A stretch of 64,000 nt of DNA from QYOJ01 sp964616825 (GTDB lineage Bacteria; Bacteroidota; Bacteroidia; Bacteroidales; FEN-979), in the NCBI GenBank assembly GCA_964616825.1, contig CAZTSX010000001.1, forward strand, positions 186,001-250,000. The letters are read 5' to 3'. Numbering within the stretch: the stretch's first letter is position 1; each line of letters opens with the position of its first letter. The translations under genes were made by a program, and so were the position numbers. Below, one piece after another: positions 25,339 through 34,473 of the stretch. The notes under the pieces are model-generated. The model had not been told where the DNA came from. It made no database searches and worked only from the letters and a program-made list of their open reading frames with translations.

Positions 25339-27206
25339 TCATCCCAGATACCGGGCTACAATCGGCATGCGGCGCCCCATTCCAAAGGCTTTGGGAGACA
25401 CACGCAGGATCGGTGGTGATTGGTNNNNNNNNNNNNNNNNNNNNNNNNNNNNNNNNNNNNNNNNNNNNNNNNNNNNNNNNNNNNNNNNNNNNNNNNNNNN
25501 NNNNNNNNNNNNNNNNNNNNNNNNCGGCGCCCCATTCCAAAGGCTTTGGGAGACACACGCAGGATCGGTGGTGATTGGTTTCGTTTCCATTCACTTGTGT
25601 TTACCAGGCGCAGGACCAGTTTAACAATCTCCTTGTCAAAGCCCATTCCGATCAACTCTTCAGGTCCTTTTCGATGTTCAATATATTGATTGAGGATCTG
25701 ATCAAGAATTTCATAATCGGGGAGTGAATCGGAGTCTTTCTGGTCAGGTTTCAGTTCGGCAGACGGTGGCTTCAGGATGGTATTTCCGGGAATGATCTCT
25801 TGTTTACTGTTTATGTATCGGGCCAGTTCGTAGACCTGGGTTTTATAAACATCTCCCAATACGGAGATCCCGCCGCACATATCTCCATATATAGTCCCAT
25901 ATCCAACTGCAACTTCACTCTTATTGCTTGTATTCAGAAGAATGTATCCAAATTTATTGGCCATAGCCATCAGGATCACGGCTCTCACTCTTGCCTGGAT
26001 ATTCTCTTCAGTCAGGTTAAACGGGAGGTTCTGAAAAAACGGATCCAGTGTGACCTCAACTACGTTGAATGCATCATCAATGGGGATGATATCATATGAT
26101 ACCCCTGCTTTTTCTGCGAGATCCCGTGCATCGTTGATGCTGTGCTGGGAGGAATACTGTGAAGGGAGTAAAAGCGCTTTGATGTTCTGTTTTCCTAAAG
26201 CCTCTGTAGCAAGAACCAGGGTAACGGCCGAATCGATCCCGCCACTAAGTCCTAAAATCGCTTTTGAAAATCCCATCTTGTGGAAATAGTCACGGATGCC
26301 CATGATGAGGGCGGAGTAGATCAACGAAGTTGATTCCGGATGCCGGATACCGGAAGCCACCCCCAAACCCCCTGAAGGGGGCTTATTCCCCTCCCTTGTT
26401 GGGGAGGGGTTGGGGGAGGGGTATATTTCTGCATCAGGTATCATTATTTTTTTCAGATCAAACACCTTCGTCTCTTCCTCAAACAGTTCCAACTCATCAA
26501 TGATGGTTCCGTCAGGCGCAATCACCATTGAATCCCCGTCAAATAGCAATTCAGTTTGTCCGCCAACCTGGTTGACATAGAAGAGGGGCAGGTTGTATCT
26601 TTTTGCATTTTGTGAGAGAACATCTCTTCGGATAGCTGGTTGCAAGTAGTGAAAGGGAGAGGCAGCGATATTGATGATCACATCGGGGTGAAGCTTGATG
26701 AGTTCGTCCATCGGGTTCCTGATATACAATGGATCATCATCTGTATTCCAGAGATCTTCACATATGGTAAGGGCAAACCGGGTTCCCTGATATTCAATTA
26801 GCTTATAGGGCAATCGGTTGGGTTCGAAATACCTGTATTCGTCAAACACATCATAATTTGGCAGCAGGGTTTTATGAGCGATCCCCAAGATCTTTTTTTC
26901 GGCCAGAAAATAGACTGAATTGTAAAGGGATTTTCCTCTTTTGCCGGGGTTTTTTGAAGGTGCTCCAACAATAACAGCAATGTCAGTACAGGAACGAGCG
27001 ATTGTTTGGATGGCCTGATCACATTTCTTAATAAAGTCGTCAAACTCCAGGAAGTCCCGCGGCGGATAGCCACAAACAGCTAGTTCAGCAAAGACAACAA
27101 GGTCAGCTTCATCTTTTCTGGCTTGTTGAATGCCATCCAGGATCAGGCCGATATTGTGATCAAAATCGCCGACAATGTAGTTCCGTTGTGCAAGAGCTAT
27201 TTTCAT
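25339..27206 (-). CDS. nadE: glutamine-dependent NAD+ synthetase, interrupted by an artificial gap
   Basis: Makes NAD from deamido-NAD, ATP and glutamine. The N-terminal nitrilase-type glutaminase (residues about 1-250) has Glu in VFAELAVCGYPP, Lys in KTLLPNYDVFDE and Cys in TICEDLW; the C-terminal synthetase has the P-loop LGLSGGIDSAV near residue 315. The reading frame breaks at the 100-N gap, but if the duplicated 55 bases are merged with removal of the Ns (155 bases) the frame is restored: it ends in SPKAFGMGRRMPIVARYLG and gives 570 residues. Residues about 261-283 (SPNPSPTREGNKPPSGGLG) are a palindromic repeat translated in the interdomain linker. Confidence 0.94.
25370..25579. other. 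scaffold gap 2 with duplicated 55-base flanks
   Basis: 100 N at 25425-25524. Bases 25370-25424 equal 25525-25579. Merging them restores the nadE reading frame (1713 bases, a multiple of 3), which strongly supports an artificial gap. Confidence 0.92.
26358..26422. repeat. palindromic repeat inside nadE
   Basis: CACCCCCAAACCCCCTGAAGGGGG followed by CCCCTCCCTTGTTGGGGAGGGG and TTGGGGGAGGGG. It combines the head of the 90-base element with the motif found in alaS. It lies in the linker between the glutaminase and synthetase domains and leaves the frame open. Confidence 0.85.
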
Positions 27207-27214
27207 CGAGGTTG

Positions 27215-27913
27215 CTAAAACAATACGCCGAGGTTTAATTCGACGAAGTTTAACAGTGCTTTTTGGTTGAAGTTGGTATGTTTATTATGGCCCTTCAGGA
27301 TATTGTTCAACCCATTGCTGTAGTTTACACCAAAAATGATCCGGGTGTTCTCATCCAGATGATATTCAAGTCCGATCCCGAAGAGCACCGCTTGCCGGAT
27401 CAAGGTTGTTTCGGATGTGATATTTGTATTCTCTTCAGTAGGTTCTCCTTCCTTTTTCGGTTCAAACGTCTCACGCGCTTTTGAACTAACGCGGAAACCA
27501 GTAGAAAAACCTATCTGGCCGAAGAAACTGAATTTTCCGAATGGATTTGTTCGCAGCTTTATCATATAGGGAATATCCAGGTAGAAGAACTTATATTTCC
27601 GGCTCATTTGACCAAGGTGTGTTGTCGTATCGATGGTTAACGAGTCGGCGTAAGTCAACCTGCCGTTCAGAAAAGCAAAATTAATTCCGGTTGAAAAGGC
27701 ATAGTTTTTAGCAAAGTAGAAATCGGCGACCAGACCAATTGCAGCCGCCCCGGTAAGGCCATTATAATTGTAAGATTTTGTTTCAGGAGCCATCCACGAC
27801 ATATTGGGGGCTACCTTGAAGCCAAGTTTAACAGGGGAGTTCAGGGTGAACTGGCCAAGGGCGCCGGAGAACCCGAGAAAACTGATTAAGACGATGATAC
27901 AAATCCTTTTCAT
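27215..27913 (-). CDS. outer-membrane beta-barrel protein (PorT-like)
   Basis: 232 aa. Signal peptide at residues 1-20, then alternating strands ending in an aromatic C terminus (LNLGVLF), as in outer-membrane barrels. Segments LGFKVAPNMSWM, YAFSTGINFAFLNG and IRQAVLFGIGLEYHL fit the OMP_b-brl_2/PorT group. Position next to nadE and gldB recalls gliding/type IX secretion loci, but the assignment to true PorT is not certain. Its stop is 8 bases before the nadE ATG, so it may be cotranscribed with nadE. Confidence 0.8.
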   Translation of the reverse strand: MKRICIIVLISFLGFSGALGQFTLNSPVKLGFKVAPNMSWMAPETKSYNYNGLTGAAAIGLVADFYFAKNYAFSTGINFAFLNGRLTYADSLTIDTTTHLGQMSRKYKFFYLDIPYMIKLRTNPFGKFSFFGQIGFSTGFRVSSKARETFEPKKEGEPTEENTNITSETTLIRQAVLFGIGLEYHLDENTRIIFGVNYSNGLNNILKGHNKHTNFNQKALLNFVELNLGVLF

Positions 27914-27949
27914 GTGTATGATTTTTCTGGATTATTTGGATGTTTTACG

Positions 27950-27957
27950 CAAAAATA
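27950..27957 (-). promoter_or_regulatory. -7 element of the PorT-like gene
   Basis: TATTTTTG on the minus strand, 37 bases before the ATG at 27913. The divergent element TAGATTTG lies 14 bases away. Confidence 0.5.
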
Positions 27958-27970
27958 TAACATTTGATTG

Positions 27971-27978
27971 TAGATTTG
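27971..27978 (+). promoter_or_regulatory. -7 element of gldB
   Basis: TAGATTTG on the plus strand, 64 bases before the chosen ATG at 28043. Confidence 0.45.
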
Positions 27979-28042
27979 CTCACCGGATTCCGTGAAATAT
28001 TATAAAGTTATTCACGTTCTGGGAACAACCAAAAAGACAGAT

Positions 28043-29041
28043 ATGAAAAGGCTTCTCATCTCTTTTTTCATGTTGTTGTTAATAGCAGCAGCCTGTAAAT
28101 GGTCAAAACCAAGATTGGATATAGATGTTTCGCATATTCCTCTCGAAGAGGTCAATATCCACCGGTATGATCTGGCTCTGTTCGATATACCGTTAGATCA
28201 GTTGCCTGAAGGACTTGATAAGATCAAACCGGAGTTTCTCTTTTTTCTGGATACAGACCTTACAGATTCTGCAAAGATCAACAGCCTGACAGCGTACCTG
28301 ACCCATATGCGTACCATTGAATTCTATCAGGAAGTCGCCAGGAAATACCCTGACCTGCCTTTGTTAGAAGGAGAGCTTACGGAAGCTTTTCGCCATTTGA
28401 AATACTATTATCCTGATATCCGGATCCCGCGGGTTTATACCTATATCTCAGGAGGGGAATATGACATGCCTGTACAGTTTATCGATAGTGTCTTGCTAAT
28501 AGCTCTGGATTCATACCTGGGAGCTGGATTTAAACCCTATGCAGCAGATCGCATTCCGGTATACAGGATGCAGCGGATGGGTGCTGAGAATATTCTCCCG
28601 GACTGTATCCGGGCCATGCAGGAGTCATTATATCCTGTGCGGTATCCGGGCAACACGTTGCTTGACCAAATGGTTGATGCCGGAAAGCAAGTCTACCTCA
28701 TCGACGCTATGATTCCAGGGTATCCTGACAGGTATAAGATTGGCTATACTGAGAATCAGATAGATTGGATGACAACCAACGAAGAACAAGTATGGGCGGC
28801 GATCATTGAAAACCAGTTCCTTTATTCTTCATATGGTTCTACAATTCGTGCATTTCTTGCTGATGGGCCTTTCACAGCTGATTTCTCTGCAGAGTCACCT
28901 CCTCGCCTGGGTGAGTACCTGGGATGGCAGATTGTCGCAGCCTATATGGAACAGAATCCGGATATCACATTGGAGGAATTGATCAATGAACCGGATGCAC
29001 AAAAAATTCTGACCGGATCAAAATATAAACCAAAGAAGTGA
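28043..29041 (+). CDS. gldB: gliding motility lipoprotein GldB
   Basis: 332 aa from the ATG at 28043, which places a lipoprotein signal (LLIAAAC, lipidated Cys near residue 18) at the N terminus; a longer start at 27992 would bury it. Conserved stretches VNIHRYDLALFDIP, EFLFFLDTD, YTYISGGEYDMPVQFID and the C-terminal GEYLGWQIVAAYM match GldB. Needed for gliding in Flavobacterium; in non-gliding Bacteroidetes its role is unclear. gldC is not next to it. A hairpin terminator follows. Confidence 0.93.
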   Translation: MKRLLISFFMLLLIAAACKWSKPRLDIDVSHIPLEEVNIHRYDLALFDIPLDQLPEGLDKIKPEFLFFLDTDLTDSAKINSLTAYLTHMRTIEFYQEVARKYPDLPLLEGELTEAFRHLKYYYPDIRIPRVYTYISGGEYDMPVQFIDSVLLIALDSYLGAGFKPYAADRIPVYRMQRMGAENILPDCIRAMQESLYPVRYPGNTLLDQMVDAGKQVYLIDAMIPGYPDRYKIGYTENQIDWMTTNEEQVWAAIIENQFLYSSYGSTIRAFLADGPFTADFSAESPPRLGEYLGWQIVAAYMEQNPDITLEELINEPDAQKILTGSKYKPKK

Positions 29042-29068
29042 TATCATAAGGATATACTTCATTCATGA

Positions 29069-29098
29069 AAGCCCGGATACCTGATACGGGCTTTTTTG
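29069..29098 (+). terminator. Rho-independent terminator after gldB
   Basis: Perfect 7-bp stem AAGCCCG / CGGGCTT with an 11-base loop, followed by a run of T (TTTTTTG). It lies 28 bases after the gldB stop. Confidence 0.85.
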
Positions 29099-29171
29099 TT
29101 TATAAAAAGTTGTTTGAAAGGTATAACCTTTTGCCACTTAACCCGATTAATAGAATGTTAAAACAGATAGT

Positions 29172-30710
29172 ATGCTGGTAAAAACATTCGGCTGTGCCTT
29201 GTTTGGCGTCTATGCCATTACGATTACAGTGGAAGTGAGCATTGACATAGGGATCAATTTTTCGATGGTTGGACTCCCCGACAATGCTGTAAAGGAGAGC
29301 CAACAGCGGATCGACTCCGCGATGCGCAGTGTAGGATTGAAAATCCCCGGGAAGAAGATCGTGATCAATATGGCTCCAGCCGATATTCGGAAGGAAGGAT
29401 CTTCTTATGACCTGACGATAGCAGTAGGGATCCTTGCTGCGAATGAGCATCTTAAACCTGATCAGGTGGGGGAATATATCATTATGGGGGAGCTCTCTCT
29501 GGATGGCACTATCCGGCCGATCAAAGGTGCCCTGCCTATTGCGATCGAGGCACAGAAGAGAAAATTCAAAGGCGTGATCCTTCCCCGGCAGAATGCATCA
29601 GAGGCTGCTGTCGTCGACAGTCTGGAGGTATATGGCGTAGAGCATTTGCGTGAAGTGTTGGGATTCCTGAATGAAGAGATCTCACTTCAACCAGTGGTTG
29701 TTGATTGCCAGAAAGAGTTTTTAAACAAGGTTGAAGAATATGAGCATGATTTTACGGAGGTGAAAGGGCAGGAAAACATCAAGCGGGCACTTGAGATTGC
29801 CGCTGCAGGAGGGCACAATGTGATTTTGATCGGACCTCCCGGAGCAGGGAAAACAATGCTGGCTAAACGGTTGCCTACTATCCTGCCTCCATTCAACCTG
29901 CAGGAGGCGCTGGAGACAACAAAGATCCACTCTGTCGCCGGTAAAATGAGAATGCATCACCCGCTGGTCTCTGTAAGGCCATTCCGCTCGCCACACCATA
30001 CAATCTCTGATGTAGCTCTCGTTGGTGGAGGCGGGATTCCTCAGCCAGGTGAGATCTCCCTGGCTCACAATGGAGTGTTATTCCTGGATGAGCTGCCTGA
30101 GTTTAAGCGGACTGTGTTGGAGGTGTTAAGGCAGCCGATGGAAGACCGGGTAGTAACCATATCACGTGCCCGGCTCAGCGTCGAGTTCCCGGCAAGTTTT
30201 ATGCTTATTGCAGCGATGAATCCCTGCCCTTGTGGATACTACAACCATCCACAGATCGATTGCAAATGCGGCTCGGGAATCGTGCAGAAATATTTAAACC
30301 GGATTTCAGGCCCCCTCTTCGACCGGATCGATATACATGTGGAGGTGATCCCGGTTCCTTTCAAAGAGTTGAGCGAATCAAGGCAATCAGAGACAAGCTC
30401 CTCTATCCGGGAGCGTGTTATTTACGCCAGGCAAGTTCAACAAAAGCGATACGAAGGGATTCACAAGATCTATAGTAATGCACAAATGACAGCTAAAATT
30501 CAGCGGAAATATTGTTCTCTCGATGAGAATTGCAACCAGATCTTGAAAAACGCCATGGAAAAACTGGGGCTATCGGCACGTGCATTTGACCGGATCATCA
30601 AAGTATCACGTACCATCGCCGACCTGGAACAAGCAAAAAATATCCTGCCTGCACACCTTGCCGAAGCGATCAACTACCGTTCACTTGACCGGGATAATTG
30701 GGGGCACTGA
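29172..30710 (+). CDS. comM: YifB/ComM family Mg-chelatase-like ATPase
   Basis: 512 aa. N-terminal Lon-protease-like fold (VKTFGCALFGV, APADIRKEG), central AAA+ with Walker A IGPPGAGKTMLAKRL near residue 220 and LFLDELPEF, and a C-terminal Mg-chelatase domain with the Cys pair region NPCPCGYYNHP. ComM is a hexameric helicase that helps branch migration in natural transformation; similar proteins are nearly universal, so competence cannot be inferred. A 41-base piece of its 3' end is repeated at 35230-35270. Confidence 0.93.
   Translation: MLVKTFGCALFGVYAITITVEVSIDIGINFSMVGLPDNAVKESQQRIDSAMRSVGLKIPGKKIVINMAPADIRKEGSSYDLTIAVGILAANEHLKPDQVGEYIIMGELSLDGTIRPIKGALPIAIEAQKRKFKGVILPRQNASEAAVVDSLEVYGVEHLREVLGFLNEEISLQPVVVDCQKEFLNKVEEYEHDFTEVKGQENIKRALEIAAAGGHNVILIGPPGAGKTMLAKRLPTILPPFNLQEALETTKIHSVAGKMRMHHPLVSVRPFRSPHHTISDVALVGGGGIPQPGEISLAHNGVLFLDELPEFKRTVLEVLRQPMEDRVVTISRARLSVEFPASFMLIAAMNPCPCGYYNHPQIDCKCGSGIVQKYLNRISGPLFDRIDIHVEVIPVPFKELSESRQSETSSSIRERVIYARQVQQKRYEGIHKIYSNAQMTAKIQRKYCSLDENCNQILKNAMEKLGLSARAFDRIIKVSRTIADLEQAKNILPAHLAEAINYRSLDRDNWGH
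30642..30682 (+). repeat. 41-base direct repeat, native copy in comM
   Basis: Bases 30642-30682 encode ILPAHLAEAINYRS of ComM and recur exactly at 35230-35270, 4.6 kb downstream in the same orientation. The copies diverge immediately on both sides. Confidence 0.95.
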
Positions 30711-30713
30711 AAT

Positions 30714-30841
30714 GGTGCCGTGGTGTCGTGGTGCCGTGGTGNNNNNNNNNNNNNNNNNNNNNNNNNNNNNNNNNNNNNNNNNNNNNNNNNNNNNNNNNNN
30801 NNNNNNNNNNNNNNNNNNNNNNNNNNNNNNNNNNNNNNNNN
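30714..30841. repeat. 8-base tandem repeat and scaffold gap 3
   Basis: GTGCCGTG GTGTCGTG GTGCCGTG units run into 100 N (30742-30841); the sequence after the gap begins TCGTGGTACG, so the array continues. Unlike gaps 1 and 2, the flanks do not share 55 bases, so real sequence is missing here, probably more repeat. Confidence 0.8.
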
Positions 30842-31087
30842 TCGTGGTACGATAGTGTGAAGTGAAGTCATTCATTCGCTGTGCCACCGCTAAAGCTAAG
30901 GCGACACGCGGTTAGGCTTCGGCGGATAAAGTGGATCTCTTTTTAATAGGAGAATTTGGAAACGTCAGGGCACTAATTTTGAGGTATTAAAAAGATTTTG
31001 TAATTTGGTTGAACATTATTAACTACGATTATAAAGCCAAATTATATTTTCAGGATTTAATTATCTCATCGATAAAAACGTGCCACT
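30842..31087. other. non-coding stretch with a palindromic remnant
   Basis: No gene seen. At about 30882-30927 there is an interrupted inverted motif, CCGCTAAAGCTAAGGCG ... GGCTTCGGCGG, with a GCTAAAGC core, different from the CCCCCTAAAGGGGG family. The remainder is AT-rich leader of the next gene. Confidence 0.5.
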
Positions 31088-31498
31088 ATGAAAAAATTTT
31101 TGTTCCCATTTCTTTCTATTCTGTTGATTATACTGATCTCAAATTCTTGTAAGAAGGATTGCAACTGTGATGGCATTGATGTTAAAAGTCCTGATATATA
31201 TGGATCCTGGACTGTATTACAATCAGACGAACAAGGTCGGCAGTATAATGTTGAACTAATATTCAACACTAACAATACATTTGACTGGATATTGCTGGAT
31301 AGTACTCAAGGGCATACGAATTCCCATGCAGAGTTTGTGCTTTCTGAGAACCTGCTGAGTATTGTAGTAGATCCCGATTGCAATTCGATAGGTGAGTATT
31401 TTTTAACTCTTGAGGCTGATAAATTAGCTATTATTGCTAAATCAGATGATTGTGGTCCACGAGCATATGCATTGGAATGGGTTTGGAAGAAGAAATAA
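31088..31498 (+). CDS. lipocalin-like small lipoprotein
   Basis: 136 aa. Lipoprotein signal with ISNSC (Cys near residue 19), then CKKDCNCDG, and a beta-rich body: YGSWTVLQSDEQGRQYNVEL, FDWILLD, LEADKLAII, ALEWVWKKK. The pattern 'GSW ... F ... L ... W.W' is that of lipocalin-like META/DUF4923-type lipoproteins. Ligand unknown. Part of the accessory stretch bounded by the 41-base repeat. Confidence 0.65.
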   Translation: MKKFLFPFLSILLIILISNSCKKDCNCDGIDVKSPDIYGSWTVLQSDEQGRQYNVELIFNTNNTFDWILLDSTQGHTNSHAEFVLSENLLSIVVDPDCNSIGEYFLTLEADKLAIIAKSDDCGPRAYALEWVWKKK

Positions 31499-31584
31499 TA
31501 TTCTTATCAAACTTGACCAATTTACTTGAAATTCTCAAACCTGTGCATTTTAACAAGTTTTTAGGGGTGGACACCCTGAGATAT

Positions 31585-32946
31585 TTACAGATTCACTACC
31601 CAGTTATCATCCTTCACTCTATCAGCCATTTCAGCCACTCCAGCCAGCGGAACAGTACGGGCGGTTATCTCTCCTGCCAGTTTACCGGCAAAGCCCCAGG
31701 ATTCTGATTCCAGGAACCAGTCATCAGGTTCAGTATTAGCATTGTTATCGGGGAAGCCATCCTCGAGTGTCGCACTTGGATCAATCTCCGATTTCACATA
31801 GGAAAGGTCGCAGTTTAACCGGGTCCATAATCCAGCGGTTTTGTGAAAACCGTCATAGGCCTGTCTTATGTGTGGTTTATCTGGTGCAACCTGTACATGG
31901 TCGAATATAGCAAAAGGTAGTAATATTTTTAATTCAGGAAGCTTCTGTCCAATGACTTCATAATTATGTACTGTGATACGATTGGCCCAGAAACCTGCTG
32001 TCATATCAGGTGTAGCAACATCTTCAGGCCAGTTACTATAGGTAAATACTCCATTATCGAGCAAAGCCTGTGTTAAGGCATTTGAAAAGAATCTTTTTCC
32101 GTTGATATTGGGGCCCTTATCGTCAAGCACATAATCATTATTATTGGGAACAACAAATAATGGTCTTCCTTTCGGGAAAGCCTGGTTCTGAATCCAGCTT
32201 AAATGTGTGTAATCCACATCGATGCTTGTTGGGGTATAATTTTCATGATTATAACAGGGATTATACTGTGCAATATGGGCATCATCCCAATGGCCTATCT
32301 CAAGTGGATACATTTCGGCCATGGTAGGGTTTTCTCTCCCCACAAAGTATTTCAATCCTGTCAGATACTCCCCGTAATACGCCATTACATTGGTTGCAAC
32401 AACGCCGGCATGTGAAGAGGCGAACATCCCCACATTATCATATAATGGGGTAAAACTGATAAGTTCATCCAGGTAATACCCGTCTAAATCCTGCGCCAGG
32501 CCAAGGGCAAAGCGGATGACATCACGAAGGGCGGCCAGCGATTTTGGCCCGCCATAATCATATTCTCCCTCACTGCTGATACCGGTTTCAGGATCGGTTT
32601 TCCCGGGCCACAGATAACTGATGGTAATAGCTCCTATATCGACGGTATTATAAACCAGGTGAAAAGGAGTTTGATCTTCATTATACTTCTCTACAAACCA
32701 TGTAGACGCTATTACCACGATGGGGGCGCTCTCACCGTATCGTGGATCTAAAGGCAAATCGATCCTGACAGCGATTTTACCATTTTCAGGAGAGTTAATA
32801 TGGGTGTAAGCAATTTCTCCGGGTCCGGGGAGCTGGGGTTGAATAGCCTCATGATCATCTTCTTTTTTGCATGAAGAGAGACTTAATATTAATACAAGAA
32901 GAAACACCCTCGCTGAAATAATTTTTAGTATTTTCCTGAAGGACAT
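31585..32946 (-). CDS. putative lipoprotein, alpha/beta-hydrolase-like
   Basis: 453 aa. Lipoprotein signal (LSLSSCKKEDD, Cys near residue 26). In the body APIVVIASTWFVEKY, a possible nucleophile elbow ASSHAGVVATNVMAYYG near residue 174 and HVQVAPDKPHIRQ near the C terminus (possible acid and His) suggest a serine hydrolase fold. The elbow is SxHxG, where the usual form is GxSxG, so activity is uncertain. Expressed from TAACTTTG at 32987-32994. No neighbour explains its substrate. Confidence 0.6.
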   Translation of the reverse strand: MSFRKILKIISARVFLLVLILSLSSCKKEDDHEAIQPQLPGPGEIAYTHINSPENGKIAVRIDLPLDPRYGESAPIVVIASTWFVEKYNEDQTPFHLVYNTVDIGAITISYLWPGKTDPETGISSEGEYDYGGPKSLAALRDVIRFALGLAQDLDGYYLDELISFTPLYDNVGMFASSHAGVVATNVMAYYGEYLTGLKYFVGRENPTMAEMYPLEIGHWDDAHIAQYNPCYNHENYTPTSIDVDYTHLSWIQNQAFPKGRPLFVVPNNNDYVLDDKGPNINGKRFFSNALTQALLDNGVFTYSNWPEDVATPDMTAGFWANRITVHNYEVIGQKLPELKILLPFAIFDHVQVAPDKPHIRQAYDGFHKTAGLWTRLNCDLSYVKSEIDPSATLEDGFPDNNANTEPDDWFLESESWGFAGKLAGEITARTVPLAGVAEMADRVKDDNWVVNL

Positions 32947-32986
32947 GGTTTTTGAGTTTAATTAGCGGTTCTGTAACAATAATATC

Positions 32987-32994
32987 CAAAGTTA
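32987..32994 (-). promoter_or_regulatory. -7 element of the hydrolase-like gene
   Basis: TAACTTTG on the minus strand, 41 bases before the ATG at 32946. Confidence 0.5.
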
Positions 32995-33166
32995 TAATTA
33001 TTAGACTCAATAAAAGGATAAGTGTTAGATTAGATTTTGTCCATAATGTCCGATTTCTTCGTTATGCTTGCCTTTAAACTCAGTCATTTACAAGAGTAAC
33101 CTCCTAATATTAAAGGCTTCACATGTTTTATAAATAGATTGAATCGGTGAGGCTTCTGCGGATTTG

Positions 33167-34237
33167 CTAAAATCTGGTTATCAAAGCTACATTCTGAAAT
33201 TGTTCTAATTCATCACCTTCCATAAAAACTGTATCACCACCAAAAGCAAGATTGAGTTCAATCATTTCGTCAATGATATCATCCACAATACCTTTTTGGT
33301 CATTATCAAAACTTTCAACAAGCAGTATTTTGTTATCAACCAATAATGCAGGTTGGAAAAATTCTTTTTTCACGAAAAGCGTTTGTCCCCTACCTTGCTG
33401 AAGGGCATTCCATATTTCATTATAATCACTTAAAAATCTGCCTGTGGAAACGGCTTTTTCCAGTTCCGCAATTCGGGCTGCTTGTTTTTCCTTTACAATG
33501 GCTTGCACGACTTTCCACGCATCTGCAATGATATGGTGTGGTTCTTCATCGTCCCTGTTCCGATTGATATGTCCGATGATCAAATCCTTTTTATCGGCTA
33601 TTTTTTGATAATGAGCAAAATTTCTGGTTTCAGTAGCCAACAAAATGGGCAAAGGGTTTTCTTTGATAGTCTCCAAAACTAATTTATCCACCCTGTTGAA
33701 AAATTCTTCAATCAGGTTATCCTGCCCTTTTGCATCAGAGAGTTTATTTCTGTCTGTTGTGTAGAGCGTATTTTTTATCGGGAAATTTCCTCTGAATTCC
33801 TGCACTACTTGATCATTATATGCTTCTATCAATCGTGCATTTTGACGGCTTAGTACCAGTATATAATAGCCAGCTTCCTGGTGCATAGCTCTCACAAGGT
33901 CTCTGGTGGCAAATGTATTATCAATGATCACTCTGTCTCCCACTTCGATGAGCATTCTTGCATAGTCAGCAAAATCGGCATTTACAAATAACACAAGGCT
34001 TTCCAAATTGTGATTGTGGTCAATAGTGTCTGCAAGATTCTTCAGTTTTTCTATAATAGAACCGGCAAAACGCTTATCGTAATCATTCAACAAACGCTCT
34101 TCAGCTTCTTTAACCAGGTTTTTAAGTGTGATAGCGTCTTTCTGATTGTCAGGTTTCGTTCGATGTGTATTCAGAATAATGGATACACACCCTTCAGACT
34201 GAATGTCTTTGACTATTTTAAACAACTGATTCATCAT
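33167..34237 (-). CDS. eRF1-like ribosome-associated protein (baeRF family, Balon-type)
   Basis: 356 aa, no signal peptide. The three-part layout resembles the bacterial aeRF1-like (baeRF) proteins: N-terminal part with CVSIILNTHRTKPDNQ, middle domain with YYILVLSRQNARLIEAY, C-terminal eRF1 domain-3-like part ending GGDTVFMEGDELEQFQNVAL. Acidic and basic helices (ARIAELEKAVSTG) lie between. Characterised relatives (Balon in Psychrobacter) bind the ribosomal A site during cold or stationary phase; the same role is inferred here. It has none of the peptide-release GGQ motif. Neighbours give no further hint. Confidence 0.75.
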   Translation of the reverse strand: MMNQLFKIVKDIQSEGCVSIILNTHRTKPDNQKDAITLKNLVKEAEERLLNDYDKRFAGSIIEKLKNLADTIDHNHNLESLVLFVNADFADYARMLIEVGDRVIIDNTFATRDLVRAMHQEAGYYILVLSRQNARLIEAYNDQVVQEFRGNFPIKNTLYTTDRNKLSDAKGQDNLIEEFFNRVDKLVLETIKENPLPILLATETRNFAHYQKIADKKDLIIGHINRNRDDEEPHHIIADAWKVVQAIVKEKQAARIAELEKAVSTGRFLSDYNEIWNALQQGRGQTLFVKKEFFQPALLVDNKILLVESFDNDQKGIVDDIIDEMIELNLAFGGDTVFMEGDELEQFQNVALITRF

Positions 34238-34473
34238 GTTTGATGCTTATTTTGTTAAAATATTTACAATTTCACACAAAGGTTTGAATAAACTGTGTTT
34301 TAATGCAGTTTTAGCTTGTGATTGCCCCGAATGGTAAATATAGAGAAGTTCATTGAATCAATGGCCCTGTTTCATTGGAATAATCAGTCAAAATTTACAC
34401 AAAAAATTTCACACCATCATAAACCAACTTTTTTCAATAATTTGCACCCGAAACCTTAAACCACTGCCGACAA
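34238..34473. other. non-coding AT-rich stretch
   Basis: No convincing coding frame, repeat or RNA structure is seen here. Confidence 0.5.

Noticed and set aside
25211..25689. several open frames running through the N block
   Set aside because: They only exist because N codons are read as open. The duplicated flank explains them and the nadE frame is the real one.
30842..31087. tRNA or small RNA gene
   Set aside because: GC-rich stems are present but no acceptor, anticodon or T-loop pattern can be drawn.
31585..32946. surely active serine esterase
   Set aside because: The possible nucleophile elbow departs from GxSxG and the triad cannot be fixed, so it is only called hydrolase-like.
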